A DNA stretch of 64,000 bases. Origin: Yinghuangia seranimata (GTDB lineage: Bacteria > Actinomycetota > Actinomycetes > Streptomycetales > Streptomycetaceae). The notes under the pieces were generated by a model that saw only the letters and a list, made by a program, of their open reading frames with translations, was not told the origin of the DNA and searched no databases. Numbering within the stretch: the first letter of the stretch is position 1; each line of letters begins with the position of its first letter. Location of the stretch: the NCBI RefSeq assembly GCF_029953285.1, contig NZ_JASAOI010000030.1, positions 1 through 64,000 of the forward strand, written 5' to 3'. Positions 46,728 to 55,127 of this stretch are shown here, piece after piece. A program made the position numbers and the translations under genes.

Positions 46728-47450
46728 ATGACAGGTCGAAGAGGGGGAGCCGCCAGGACGGGCGCGGCCGCCGCGGCGCTCACGGTGGCACTGCTCGCCG
46801 CGGGCTGCGGTGACGGGTCCACGTCCACCGGCGGCACACCGGGGTCCTCGCCCGGGACCGGGAGCGGGGCCGCGAGCGGAGGCGCGCCCGGCGCCGGGTC
46901 CGGCGGGTTGACCGGCGCGGGCACGCACGAGATCAACGACTCCACAGCGCACGTGCGTTACTCGGTGCCCGGCGAGTGGACGCAGTCCAAGAACCTGCTC
47001 ACGTACTTCACCTCGGGCGCGAGCACGGCCCCGGCGGAGTCGGACCCGAACGCGTCCGCGAAGCCCAAGCCGACCGCCTCCGGGTCCGAAGACGACCAGG
47101 CGATGTTCCTCGTCGGCGTCCTCGACGCGAAGATGTTCGCGTCCCAGGAGCGCGACACGAAGGCGGCCGCGCACGCGCTCGCCAAGCAGTACGCCGAGTT
47201 CTTCTACCCGGACGACGCCAAGGACCAGGTCAAGGACGACCACGCGGTCAAGGTCGACGGCCACGACGGCTGGTACACCGACCTCGAATGCGTCCCCGAC
47301 GACGCCAAGGACACGCCGTTCCGGTTCCGCGTCACCGTCGTCACGGTGACCGGCGGCACGCCCGTCTACACACTCGGCGTCGCCAAGTCCGGGGCGGGCA
47401 AGCGGCTGGACGAGCTCGACAGGATCGGCCGCACGCTGCGGATCGGCTGA
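46728..47450 (+). CDS. Secreted lipoprotein of unknown function
   Basis: 240 residues from ATG 46728 with GGGAG upstream. Signal and lipobox LTVALLAAGC (Cys near residue 27), then a Gly/Ser/Thr-rich spacer and a globular domain from about residue 65 (HEINDSTAHVRYSVPGEWTQ, MFLVGVLDAKMFASQERDTK, YTDLECVPDDAKDTPFRF). The layout resembles LpqN/PsbP-like small lipoproteins of actinobacteria. Substrate or partner unknown. Confidence 0.75.
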   Translation: MTGRRGGAARTGAAAAALTVALLAAGCGDGSTSTGGTPGSSPGTGSGAASGGAPGAGSGGLTGAGTHEINDSTAHVRYSVPGEWTQSKNLLTYFTSGASTAPAESDPNASAKPKPTASGSEDDQAMFLVGVLDAKMFASQERDTKAAAHALAKQYAEFFYPDDAKDQVKDDHAVKVDGHDGWYTDLECVPDDAKDTPFRFRVTVVTVTGGTPVYTLGVAKSGAGKRLDELDRIGRTLRIG

Positions 47451-47747
47451 GCGGGTCGACGCAGGCTCGGCCTCCAACTCCGCCACGTCCTATGAACCAA
47501 CGGCAGCCCCCTCGCCGCCCCCGCCCCGCGACGCGGCGGCGCCCGACGCGCACTAGTACGCGTCGCGGAGGACACGCGTCGAGGGGCCGCACGCTGTACG
47601 AGCGTTGGACAGGGCTTCGCGCGTTCTGCGGGGGTCTCGGCCGAGCACGTGGTCTCTTCCGCCGGGTCCTGCCGCTGGCTGGATATTGCCGCTGCGCCCG
47701 GGCGGCGCTCCCACACGCGCGTGATCGGGCGGCGTCCGGCCGGCGGG

Positions 47748-48458
47748 TCAGCGCCCGCCGCTGCCCGCGTCCCCGCGCGCGTGACCGTGCTCCCACGCCC
47801 ACGCGGCGATGCCGACGCGGTTCCGGGCCGCGACCTTCGCCTGGATGTTCGCGACGTGCGTCTTCGCGGTGCCCGCGCTGATGAACAGCTCGGTGGCGAT
47901 CTCGGCGTTGGTCAGCCCCTGCGCGACCAGCACCGCGATCTCCAACTCCCGCTCGGTGAGCGGGTGGGGCGGCCGTGTGCCGGGCGTGGCGGCCGGTGCG
48001 GGCGTCGGCGCGGGTGCCGAACCCGGGGCCGGGGTGGGGCCGTTCAGCGCGCTCAGCAGCCGTACGGTCAGCTGCGGGCTGATGAGCGTGTCGCCCGCCA
48101 TCGCGGCGCGGACGCCCTCGATCAGCAGCGTCGGGCCCGAGCGCTTGAGCAGGAACCCGCAGGCGCCGGCGCGCAGCGCGGTGTGCACGTACTCGTCGAG
48201 GTCGAACGTCGTGACCACGACGACCCGCGTCGTCGGCGCGAGGACACGGGTGAGTTCGAGCCCGTCCATGCCCGGCATGCGGATGTCGGTGAGCACGACG
48301 TCGGGCCGGAGTTCGCGGGCGAGGGCGAGCGCGGTGGTGCCGTCCGGGGCCTCGCCGACGACGGTCATGTCCGGCTGCGAGTCGAGGATCAGCCGGAACC
48401 CGCCGCGGATCTCGGGCTGGTCGTCGGCGACGAGGATGCGCGTGGTCACCGCGGTCAT
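47748..48458 (-). CDS. LuxR/NarL-family response regulator, orphaned from its kinase
   Basis: 236 residues from ATG 48458. Receiver domain with Asp 12/13 and phosphoacceptor Asp 58 (VVLTDIRMPGMDG), Lys in FLLKRSG; Ala/Pro-rich linker about 140-165; LuxR HTH (LTERELEIAVLVAQGLTNAE, SAGTAKTHVANIQAKV). Its start overlaps, as ATGA, the stop of a histidine-kinase remnant that continues only about 50-60 codons before IS sequence begins. The native kinase is therefore missing here. Confidence 0.88.
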   Translation of the reverse strand: MTAVTTRILVADDQPEIRGGFRLILDSQPDMTVVGEAPDGTTALALARELRPDVVLTDIRMPGMDGLELTRVLAPTTRVVVVTTFDLDEYVHTALRAGACGFLLKRSGPTLLIEGVRAAMAGDTLISPQLTVRLLSALNGPTPAPGSAPAPTPAPAATPGTRPPHPLTERELEIAVLVAQGLTNAEIATELFISAGTAKTHVANIQAKVAARNRVGIAAWAWEHGHARGDAGSGGR

Positions 48459-48640
48459 CGTGCCACCACCGGGAACCGGGCGGTCACCCGCCATCCGCCG
48501 GGCGCGTGCGAAGCGTCGGAGAGGGCACCGCTGGAGAGCGTGCCGCCCGCGGCGGTGACCGCCTCGCGCAGCCCCGCGAGCCCGTGCCCGCCGGAGTGGC
48601 CGGTACTTCGTCGCAGGACCGGGTGCGCACGAACCACGGA
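48455..48640 (-). pseudogene. Histidine kinase, C-terminal remnant
   Basis: About 60 codons survive. The frame reads GGHGLAGLREAVTAAGGTL and WRVTARFPVVAR, then stops at 48455. This is the end of an HATPase domain (G-x-GLxGLRERV ... W-V-A-L/F-P). The 4-bp overlap with the regulator start is normal for an intact pair. The upstream boundary (about 48600-48650) is where mobile-element sequence takes over, so the right end of this entry is approximate. Confidence 0.75.
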
Positions 48641-48707
48641 AGCACTGCGCCTGTCTGTTCTGATCTTCCGCATATGAGCTGTCAACCAACTACATATGCT
48701 GACTGTC

Positions 48708-49898
48708 ATGCAACTGCGTTACGCCTTCCGGATCGAGCCGACCCCAGGCCAACGCGATGCGCTGGCGCAGGCGTTCGGCTGCGCGCGGGTGGTGTTCAAC
48801 GACGCGCTGCGCATCCGCGAGGAGGCATATGCGCAGGGGCTGCCGTACCCGACGTCAGCGGAGCTGTCCCGGCGGGTGATCACCGAGGCCAAGCGCACCC
48901 CGGAACGGGCGTGGCTGGCCGAGGTGTCGGCCGTGGTGTTGCAGCAGTCCCTGCGGGACCTGGATGCCGCGTACCGGAACTTCTTCGCCTCCGTCACCAG
49001 CACCCGCAAAGGCCCGAGGATCCGGCGCCCCCGCTTCAAGACCCGCCGGGACCACCGGCAGGCGGTCCGGTTCACCGCCAACGCCCACTGGAAGATCACC
49101 GGCGAGGGGCGGCTGCGGCTGCCGAAGATCGGCGACATCAAGGTCCGCTGGTCACGGGAACTGCCCTCCGTCCCGTCCACGGTGACCGTGGTCAAGGACA
49201 CCGCCGGCCGGTACTTCGCCTCGTTCGTCGTGGAGACTGCCCCCGAGAGGGATGTGGCAGCCTGGCCCGTCGCGGACGGAGTCCAGGGCGTCGACCTGGG
49301 CCTTACCCACTTCGCCGTCCTGGCGGACGGGACGCGGGTCTCCTCGTCCCGGTTCCTGCGCCGGGCGGAGAAGAAGCTGCGGAAGCGGCAGCGCGAGCTG
49401 TCGCGCAAGGACAAGGGGTCGCGTAACCGGGACAAGGCCCGTGTCCGCGTGGCCCGCGCGCACGTGCGGGTGGCGGACGCGCGCAAGGACTTCCATCACC
49501 AGCTCTCGACGAAGATCACGCGCGAGAACCAAGCCGTGTTTGTCGAGACCCTGGCGGTGCAAGCACTTGCGCGCACCCGCCTGGCCAAGTCCGTGTACGA
49601 CGCCGGGTGGTCGCAGTTCGTCGCGATGCTGGAGTACAAGGCCGGCCGGTACGGGCGTGCCTTCGGCCGCGTGGCCCGGGACTTCCCCTCCTCCCAGTTG
49701 TGCTCGGACTGCGGCCAGCGCGACGGCCCCAAGCCGCTGGACGTCCGGTCCTGGACCTGCCGCACCTGCGGCGGCGTCCACGACCGGGACGTGAACGCGG
49801 CGCGCAACATCAGGAACGAAGGCGTCCGCCTTGCGGCCGCCGCCTCCCAGACCGCACCACCCACCCCCGGACCGGGGGCCCCCGCACACGCGGGGTAA
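48708..49898 (+). CDS. tnpB: IS605-type TnpB RNA-guided nuclease
   Basis: 396 residues from ATG 48708 (ATG 48696 in frame is an alternative; family proteins begin MQLRYAFR). The RuvC catalytic triad is intact: Asp 196 (GVDLGLTHFAV), Glu 280 (FVETLAV) and Asp 361 (HDRDVNAARN). The zinc ribbon has two pairs, CSDC and CRTC. TnpB enzymes cut DNA next to a short TAM motif under guidance of an omega-RNA from the element's right end, which promotes element retention. Looks complete and potentially active. Confidence 0.93.
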   Translation: MQLRYAFRIEPTPGQRDALAQAFGCARVVFNDALRIREEAYAQGLPYPTSAELSRRVITEAKRTPERAWLAEVSAVVLQQSLRDLDAAYRNFFASVTSTRKGPRIRRPRFKTRRDHRQAVRFTANAHWKITGEGRLRLPKIGDIKVRWSRELPSVPSTVTVVKDTAGRYFASFVVETAPERDVAAWPVADGVQGVDLGLTHFAVLADGTRVSSSRFLRRAEKKLRKRQRELSRKDKGSRNRDKARVRVARAHVRVADARKDFHHQLSTKITRENQAVFVETLAVQALARTRLAKSVYDAGWSQFVAMLEYKAGRYGRAFGRVARDFPSSQLCSDCGQRDGPKPLDVRSWTCRTCGGVHDRDVNAARNIRNEGVRLAAAASQTAPPTPGPGAPAHAG

Positions 49899-50044
49899 AC
49901 GCCTGTGGAGCACCGGTAAGACCCCGGGTGATCAGGGCGCGGTGCGACGAAGCAGGAACCCGACCGAAGCCGGTGGCCGCCCCTGCACGGGGCGGCCACC
50001 GGCAGACGGAGAATCCCCGGGCTTCAGCCTGAGGAGGAGGTCAA
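49860..50044 (+). ncRNA. Probable omega-RNA (reRNA) of the TnpB element
   Basis: Begins inside the tnpB 3' end and runs to the element's right end. It contains a perfect 14-bp stem CCGGTGGCCGCCCC/GGGGCGGCCACCGG (49970-50002) with a 5-nt loop, then a smaller GGCT-TC-AGCC hairpin and the terminal GAGGAGGAGGTCAA. The guide would be the flanking DNA from 50045. The 5' boundary is estimated. Confidence 0.65.
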
Positions 50045-50149
50045 TACTGGCTGATGACGGCCGCCTATGCGCCGCTCCTGCTGTGGGGCCCGCTCCTGGG
50101 CGTCGCGACCGTGGCGTACTACCGACGGCGGCGTACGTCCAACGTGTGA
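50045..50149 (+). pseudogene. Membrane-protein C-terminal remnant beside the IS
   Basis: The frame running out of the element reads YWLMTAAYAPLLLWGPLLGV, then a few residues and RRRR before TGA at 50147. It looks like the last transmembrane helix plus basic tail of a membrane protein whose front part is absent. It is unrelated to the kinase remnant on the element's other side and in the opposite orientation. It could also be a tiny real protein from ATG 50054. Confidence 0.55.
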
Positions 50150-50328
50150 CGCCCTGTGCGCACCGGGCGCCCCCCGGCCAGGCGACGCCGCACACCGGCC
50201 CCACGGTGTGCGGCGTGCGCCGCCCCGGCTACCCGCCGTCGGCGCGACACCTACCGAGCGTCCGATTACATTGGGTTTGTTGTTATTCGCGCGATCTGCG
50301 TGCGTTCGCGCACGGGGAAGGACGCGCC

Positions 50329-51117
50329 ATGCTCAGCGCGCGCGGCATTCTTCAGGACATCCACGCGGACGACGAGGCGTTCCGGCTCTTCTGCAGCATC
50401 GCCGCCAAGGGTGAGAGCCAGGGCGGCTGGGAGAACGCCCGGATCGCCGCACTCGTCGACGACCGGGAGCTCGCCCCGAAGATCGCCCGGCACGGCGCCG
50501 ACGAGGACAAGCACGGCCGCATCTTCGCCGCCATGCTGCGGCGCCGCGGCCTGGAGGCCGCCGACGTCCCGCCCGAGACCGACTACTGCATGCTCCTCGA
50601 GCAGCAGGGCATCGGCCTCGCGCACGCCCGCCTGAGCCGCGACGAGCCCATGACGCGCGACGACATCGTGCGCTACCTCGTGCACAGCCGCGTCACCGAG
50701 CAGCGCGCCGCCGAGGACATGCGGCTGCTGCGCCGCTACCTGGGCGACGACCCGGACATCGGCCGCGGGATCAGCATGATCTGCGACGACGAGGAGAACC
50801 ACCTCGCGTACTGCCACGAGGAGTTGCTCCGCCTGTCGGCCGACGACCCTGCGCGCGCCACGGAGATCCGCTCCGAACTGCGGCGCACCGCACGCGCCGA
50901 GATCAAGGTCAACCGCGACGTGAGCCTCGCCGTGATGCGCCGCATGGGCCGGATCCTCAGCTGGTCGCTGCCGCAGCGCGTGCTCATCGCGGCCGGCATC
51001 CACGGCGCCTACGCCTACGACCGGCTGTGGGGCACGCGCCGCATGGTCGTGCTGAAGCAGCCCGCGCGCCGCAACGCGATGGGGCCGCGCACCGGGCCGC
51101 AGGCGCGCGTCGCCTGA
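50329..51117 (+). CDS. Ferritin-like (diiron-type) domain protein
   Basis: 262 residues from ATG 50329. A helical bundle with repeated acidic/His motifs: ARHGADEDKHGRIFAAML, SRVTEQRAAEDMRLL and CDDEENHLAYCHEELLR, spaced like the Glu and ExxH ligands of ferritin-like diiron proteins. The C-terminal helix (RVLIAAGIHGAYAYDRLW) is hydrophobic. Family members include oxygenases and desaturase-like enzymes. Substrate unknown. An AT-rich stretch at 50270-50290 may hold its promoter. Confidence 0.75.
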   Translation: MLSARGILQDIHADDEAFRLFCSIAAKGESQGGWENARIAALVDDRELAPKIARHGADEDKHGRIFAAMLRRRGLEAADVPPETDYCMLLEQQGIGLAHARLSRDEPMTRDDIVRYLVHSRVTEQRAAEDMRLLRRYLGDDPDIGRGISMICDDEENHLAYCHEELLRLSADDPARATEIRSELRRTARAEIKVNRDVSLAVMRRMGRILSWSLPQRVLIAAGIHGAYAYDRLWGTRRMVVLKQPARRNAMGPRTGPQARVA

Positions 51118-51145
51118 CCGTCCGCGACCGCGCCGACGTCGAATC

Positions 51146-51176
51146 CGCTCCCGCGCGCTTGTTACGCGCGGGAGCG
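51146..51176 (+). terminator. Hairpin terminator
   Basis: CGCTCCCGCGCG and CGCGCGGGAGCG pair perfectly (12 bp) around CTTGTTA, 29 bp after the ferritin-like gene. The arm includes the same GCTCCCGC octamer that is repeated 16 times at 10965. Confidence 0.75.
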
Positions 51177-51234
51177 TTCGTCGCGTCTTCCGGACGACGG
51201 GGTGATCTCCACCCCGAGTCTGGAGACACCATCC

Positions 51235-52473
51235 ATGACCATCGGATCCCGGCTGCGGCTGTCCCTGCTCGCCGCCGCGTCCGCGCTCGTCGTCGGGGCC
51301 GTCCCGGCCGGCGCCGCGACCGTCGCGCCGCCGCCCGCCGCGGGCGACCCCGCAGCCGTCTCGGACGCGGACCTCGCACGGGGCGGCTGGACCGGCGCCA
51401 AACTCCCCGAAGGCGCGTGCTCCCTGATGGGCTCGGTGAAGCTCGACGCGCACACCACGTGGGCGACCGGCTTCCGCATCAGCGCCGACGACCGCGGCGT
51501 GGACTTCACGCCGACGGTGTACACGCACGACGACCGGCAGGGCGCCGCGTGGCGGGAACTGCCCCTCGCCCCCGGCAGCAAGGGGCGGGCCAACGCGATC
51601 GCGGGGACGTCTCCACGGGACGTGTGGGTGGTCGGCGACAACGACCTGCCCGGCGGGCGGATCCAGACCCAGCACTGGAACGGCACCTCCTGGCAGGTGG
51701 TCCCGGCCGAACTGTCCGGGGACGCCCTCGGCGGCGGCCTCCTCAGCGTGGACGCGGTCAGCTCCGACGACGTGTGGGCGGCCGGCTGGGCGCAGGTCGT
51801 CGACCAGCGCATCCCGGACCCCGACGGCGGACCGACGCAGATCGTCGACCACGACGAGGGCATCGTCCGGCACTGGGACGGCCGCACCTGGACGCAGATG
51901 AACCTGCCCAAGCCGTACGCGAGTTGGGGGCTGAACGCGATCAGCGCGAGCGGTCCGAACGACGTGTGGGCGGTCGGCAACGGCTACGGCGATGACGACA
52001 AGCCCGTCGCCCTGCACTACGACGGGCACACCTGGCAGGCCTTGCCCACGCCCCGGTTCACCGGTCTGTGGGCCGAGTTCAACAGCGTCGTCGCGAACAG
52101 CCCGCGCGACGTCTGGGCCGTCGGCCGCACCGTCGTCGACGAAAAGGACCGCGGCCACGCCCTGGTCATGCACTGGGACGGTCGCACCTGGACCCAGGTC
52201 CAGGCCCCGGCCGACGCGGGCAAACTGACCGGCGTCGCAGCGGTTCCGGGCGGCGTGGTCGCCGTCGGCTCCACCCTGTCCCGCGACAGCGGCTACGCCC
52301 TCCGCGTCACCGGCACGCACGCCGCCTCGCTGAACTTCCCCGCAACCAGCGAAGGCACCGAGTACACCCCGTGGTCGGTGGCCGCCGACGGCCACGAGGT
52401 CCGCGTCTCGGGCGCGTACGGCCTCGCCAAGCAGGACGTCCCGATGCCGATGCTCCTGACCACCCGCGTGTAA
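51235..52473 (+). CDS. Secreted beta-propeller-like repeat protein
   Basis: 412 residues from ATG 51235 with GGAGAC upstream. Signal peptide to about residue 29 (LVVGAVPAGAA). Repeats of about 50 residues carry (S/P)xDVW(A/V)(V/A)G: SPRDVWVVGD, SSDDVWAAGW, GPNDVWAVGN and SPRDVWAVGR, each followed by HWDGRTWTQ-type strands. This suggests a six- or seven-bladed propeller. No catalytic residues identified. Common in actinomycete secretomes; function unknown. Confidence 0.75.
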   Translation: MTIGSRLRLSLLAAASALVVGAVPAGAATVAPPPAAGDPAAVSDADLARGGWTGAKLPEGACSLMGSVKLDAHTTWATGFRISADDRGVDFTPTVYTHDDRQGAAWRELPLAPGSKGRANAIAGTSPRDVWVVGDNDLPGGRIQTQHWNGTSWQVVPAELSGDALGGGLLSVDAVSSDDVWAAGWAQVVDQRIPDPDGGPTQIVDHDEGIVRHWDGRTWTQMNLPKPYASWGLNAISASGPNDVWAVGNGYGDDDKPVALHYDGHTWQALPTPRFTGLWAEFNSVVANSPRDVWAVGRTVVDEKDRGHALVMHWDGRTWTQVQAPADAGKLTGVAAVPGGVVAVGSTLSRDSGYALRVTGTHAASLNFPATSEGTEYTPWSVAADGHEVRVSGAYGLAKQDVPMPMLLTTRV

Positions 52474-52484
52474 CCCGACGAGCA

Positions 52485-52532
52485 GGTCACGCGGGCGGCG
52501 GCTGGTGTCATCCGCCCGCCGCCCGCGTGACC
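52485..52532 (+). terminator. Strong hairpin terminator
   Basis: A 17-bp perfect stem (GGTCACGCGGGCGGCGG/CCGCCGCCCGCGTGACC) with a 14-nt loop, 11 bp after the propeller-protein stop. Confidence 0.8.
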
Positions 52533-52703
52533 GGTCCACAGTCCGCACCGCGGTGCTCACCCGCAGCCCGCTCGGGCAGCCCGACCCCCGACCCCCGGCC
52601 CGACATGCGCCTGCTGTGCGTGGGCCTCTGCGGGTTGAGGCGAGTGGCAGTCCCGCCCGTCAGTCGAACGGTTGCTCGACCTCGGCGGCGGCCTTCATCC
52701 GAT

Positions 52704-53738
52704 TCAGGGGTCCAACTCTGCGGTATTCTGGGACAGTTCGCGCAGCCCTTCGGCGTCGGGTTGTGCGCCGATCAGGACGTCCCCGGCGGTGGTCCGGTAG
52801 TACAGGACCGAGCGGCCCGCGCGGCGGCGTTCTATGAGGCCTGCGTCCAGCAGGACCTTAAGGTGGCGGCCCACCGAGCCCAGGCCCTGGTCGGTCACGG
52901 CCACCAGCTGGGTCGTGCTCAGCGGGGTGGCGAGGAGTGCGAGGACGTCGGCGCGGGCGCGGCCGAGCAGGCGGCCGAGGCTTGCGGGTGCCCGGGCGTC
53001 GTCGACGTGCGCGAGGGGGCCCGCGCACGGGTAGAAGACCGCGTAGCGGCGCGCCGGGACGGCGTGGTCCCAGGCGACCCAGAACTGCCGCATGGTGACC
53101 GGCACGAAGAGCAGTTCGGCGCCCGGGTCGACCGCGCGCGGCGGGTAGTCGTACGCGTTGACCTGCAACCGGCCCGCCCCCAGCCACCGCATGCCGGGCC
53201 GCATGTCGGCGACGGCCGCCGCCCAGCCGCCGCGACCCAGCAGGTCGATGCGTCCGACCGCCTCGGCCTCGATCAGCCGCCTGCGGCGCGGCCAGTACGG
53301 CTCCACGGTGTGCGTCCACACCCACTGGAGCAGGTCCGCCGCGCGCCGGGCCAGGTCGTCGCGTCCGGCCAGCGGCGGGCGGAGCGGGCCGCCGTTCGAC
53401 ACCTCGAGGTCGGCCCGCGCCTCGGCCGGCGGAAGGGCCCGGACCCGCGCGAACTCGTCCGCGAGCGTGGCCTCGTCGTCGCCCCGCAGCGGCGGGCGGG
53501 TCAGGAAGTCCGCGATCCACCCGCGGCCCACCGCCGCGCGCATCATGGCGGCGGTGACCGGCTCGTCGGCGAGGAGCGCGTCGTAGGCGGGGGCGTGGGT
53601 GTCGAGCCAGCCCCGTTCGCCGGGGTGCGCCGGGTCGCGCTTGTGCAGCGCGAGCAGGCACGCGGTCGTCTCCGCGTACGCCGACACCACGAACCGGCTC
53701 CCGGCGAGCGTGTCCGTGTCGAGCTGCCACCACCCCAT
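52704..53738 (-). CDS. ArsR-like regulator with N-terminal DUF5937-type domain
   Basis: 344 residues from ATG 53738 with GGGGAGG upstream. The winged HTH is at the C-terminus (about 270-325: LLATPLSTTQLVAVTDQGLG, SVGRHLKVLLDAGLIERRRA). The first 250 residues form a helical domain typical of long actinomycete ArsR-type regulators. No Cys metal site is visible, so the ligand is probably organic. It is divergent from an MFS exporter. A perfect inverted repeat covers its start codon, indicating autorepression. Confidence 0.82.
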   Translation of the reverse strand: MGWWQLDTDTLAGSRFVVSAYAETTACLLALHKRDPAHPGERGWLDTHAPAYDALLADEPVTAAMMRAAVGRGWIADFLTRPPLRGDDEATLADEFARVRALPPAEARADLEVSNGGPLRPPLAGRDDLARRAADLLQWVWTHTVEPYWPRRRRLIEAEAVGRIDLLGRGGWAAAVADMRPGMRWLGAGRLQVNAYDYPPRAVDPGAELLFVPVTMRQFWVAWDHAVPARRYAVFYPCAGPLAHVDDARAPASLGRLLGRARADVLALLATPLSTTQLVAVTDQGLGSVGRHLKVLLDAGLIERRRAGRSVLYYRTTAGDVLIGAQPDAEGLRELSQNTAELDP

Positions 53739-53760
53739 GTTTCGCCTCCCCGCGAAACAT
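53737..53760. promoter_or_regulatory. Operator between arsR-like and MFS genes
   Basis: ATGTTTCGC and GCGAAACAT form a perfect 9-bp inverted repeat with a 6-bp spacer. It covers the start codon and ribosome site of the arsR-like gene, 37 bp before the MFS start. Confidence 0.65.
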
Positions 53761-53796
53761 TATGGCGCTCGGATTCCGGGACCGAGACTCCCGGAC

Positions 53797-55050
53797 ATGC
53801 GCACCTATCGGGAACTGTTCACGACACCGGAGTTCAGACCGTTGTTCGGCGCGTCCGCGGCGCACAACGCGGCCGCGACGGTCGGCGGGCTCGCCATCGG
53901 CACGCTGGTCTTCGACTCGACCGGCTCGCCGCTGCTCGCCGCGCTGGCCATGTTCGGCCCGTCGCTCGCCCAGGTGCTGGGCGCGATGGTGCTGCTCTCG
54001 GCCGCCGACCGGATGCCCCCGCGTGGGGCGCTCACGGGGATCGCGGCCCTGTTCGCGGCGTCCCAGGTGGTGATCGCCCTGCCAGGGCTGCCCGTGGGCG
54101 CCGTGTTCGCGATCGTCGTCCTGCTCAGCCCGGTCGCGGCGCTCGGCGGCGGCGTGCGCTACGGGCTGATGACCGAGGTCCTGCCGCGCGACGGCTATCT
54201 GCTCGGGCGTTCGGTGCTCAACATGGCCAACGGCGTGATGCAGATCGTCGGCTTCGCGGTGGGCGGTGTCCTGGTGGCGGTGCTGTCGCCGCGCGGCACA
54301 CTGCTGGTCGCCGCCGGGCTGTACGCGGTGTCCGCGCTCGCCTCCCGCTTCGGGCTCGCCGCGCGCCCCGCGCGGGCCTCGGGCCGCGCCTCGGCCGCGC
54401 AGACCTGGAGCGACAACCGCCGGCTGTGGGCGTCGCGCGAACGCCGCTATGTGTACCTGGCGTTGTGGGTGCCCAACGGCCTCATCGTCGGCTGCGAGGC
54501 ACTGTTCATCCCGTACTCGGCGTCGGACGCCGGCCTGCTGTTCGCCTTCTGCGCTGTCGGAATGCTGGCCGGCGACACCGTGGCCGGGCGGTTCGTCCCG
54601 TCGTACTGGCGCGCCCGGTTGGAGGCGCCGATGCGGCTGCTTCTGGCCGTTCCGTACCTGGCGTTCGTCCTGCGGCCGCCGCTGCCCGTCGCGCTCGTAC
54701 TGGTCGCCGTCGCGTCGGTGGGCTACTCGGCCACGCTGATGCTCCAGGAGCGCCTGATCGCCCTCACCCCCGACGAACTCAGCGGCCACGCCCTCGGACT
54801 GCACACGTCGGGCATGGTCACGATGCAGGGCGTGGGCGCCGCGCTCGCCGGCGGCGTCGCCCAGGTGACCTCGCCCGCGACCGGGATGACGGTGATGGCC
54901 GTCGCGTCGATCGCGGTCACCGCGGCCCTGGTCCCCGGACTGCGGCCGACGCGTACCGTGGTGTCCGAGAGCCGTCCCGCGGCGGCCGCCGAGGTCGTCG
55001 GGGACGCCGTGACCGGACCGGCGGAACGGCCGGAAACCGTCGACCGCTGA
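53797..55050 (+). CDS. MFS transporter
   Basis: 417 residues from ATG 53797. About 12 hydrophobic segments; begins MRTYRELFTTPEFRPLFGAS, typical of actinomycete MFS exporters of the MFS_1/enterobactin-exporter group. Loop residues SAADRMPPRG form a partial motif A between helices 2 and 3. It shares a 58-bp divergent spacer with the arsR-like repressor, so derepression by a small molecule is likely. Substrate unknown. Confidence 0.83.
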   Translation: MRTYRELFTTPEFRPLFGASAAHNAAATVGGLAIGTLVFDSTGSPLLAALAMFGPSLAQVLGAMVLLSAADRMPPRGALTGIAALFAASQVVIALPGLPVGAVFAIVVLLSPVAALGGGVRYGLMTEVLPRDGYLLGRSVLNMANGVMQIVGFAVGGVLVAVLSPRGTLLVAAGLYAVSALASRFGLAARPARASGRASAAQTWSDNRRLWASRERRYVYLALWVPNGLIVGCEALFIPYSASDAGLLFAFCAVGMLAGDTVAGRFVPSYWRARLEAPMRLLLAVPYLAFVLRPPLPVALVLVAVASVGYSATLMLQERLIALTPDELSGHALGLHTSGMVTMQGVGAALAGGVAQVTSPATGMTVMAVASIAVTAALVPGLRPTRTVVSESRPAAAAEVVGDAVTGPAERPETVDR

Positions 55051-55127
55051 GCGCGTACCGTACCGTGCCCGGACATTCGGGAAACCGGCCGGATGTGCCC
55101 GGGCCGCGACTCGGCTAGCGTCTTCGC

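Larger units (their letters stand above)
48641..50044 (+). mobile_element. IS605-type element carrying only tnpB
   Basis: Contains a complete tnpB and, downstream, the typical right end with structured RNA sequence finishing GAATCCCCGGGCTTC ... GAGGAGGAGGTCAA at 50044. No tnpA (Y1 transposase) is present, so movement would need a helper. The left end lies between the kinase remnant and tnpB, near two CATATG direct repeats (about 48672-48698), and cannot be placed exactly. No target duplication is expected in this family. Confidence 0.8.

Noticed and set aside
47451-47747. Possible small gene between the lipoprotein and the response regulator
   Set aside because: Frames are short and Arg/Pro-rich with no ribosome site; only scattered short palindromic bases were seen.
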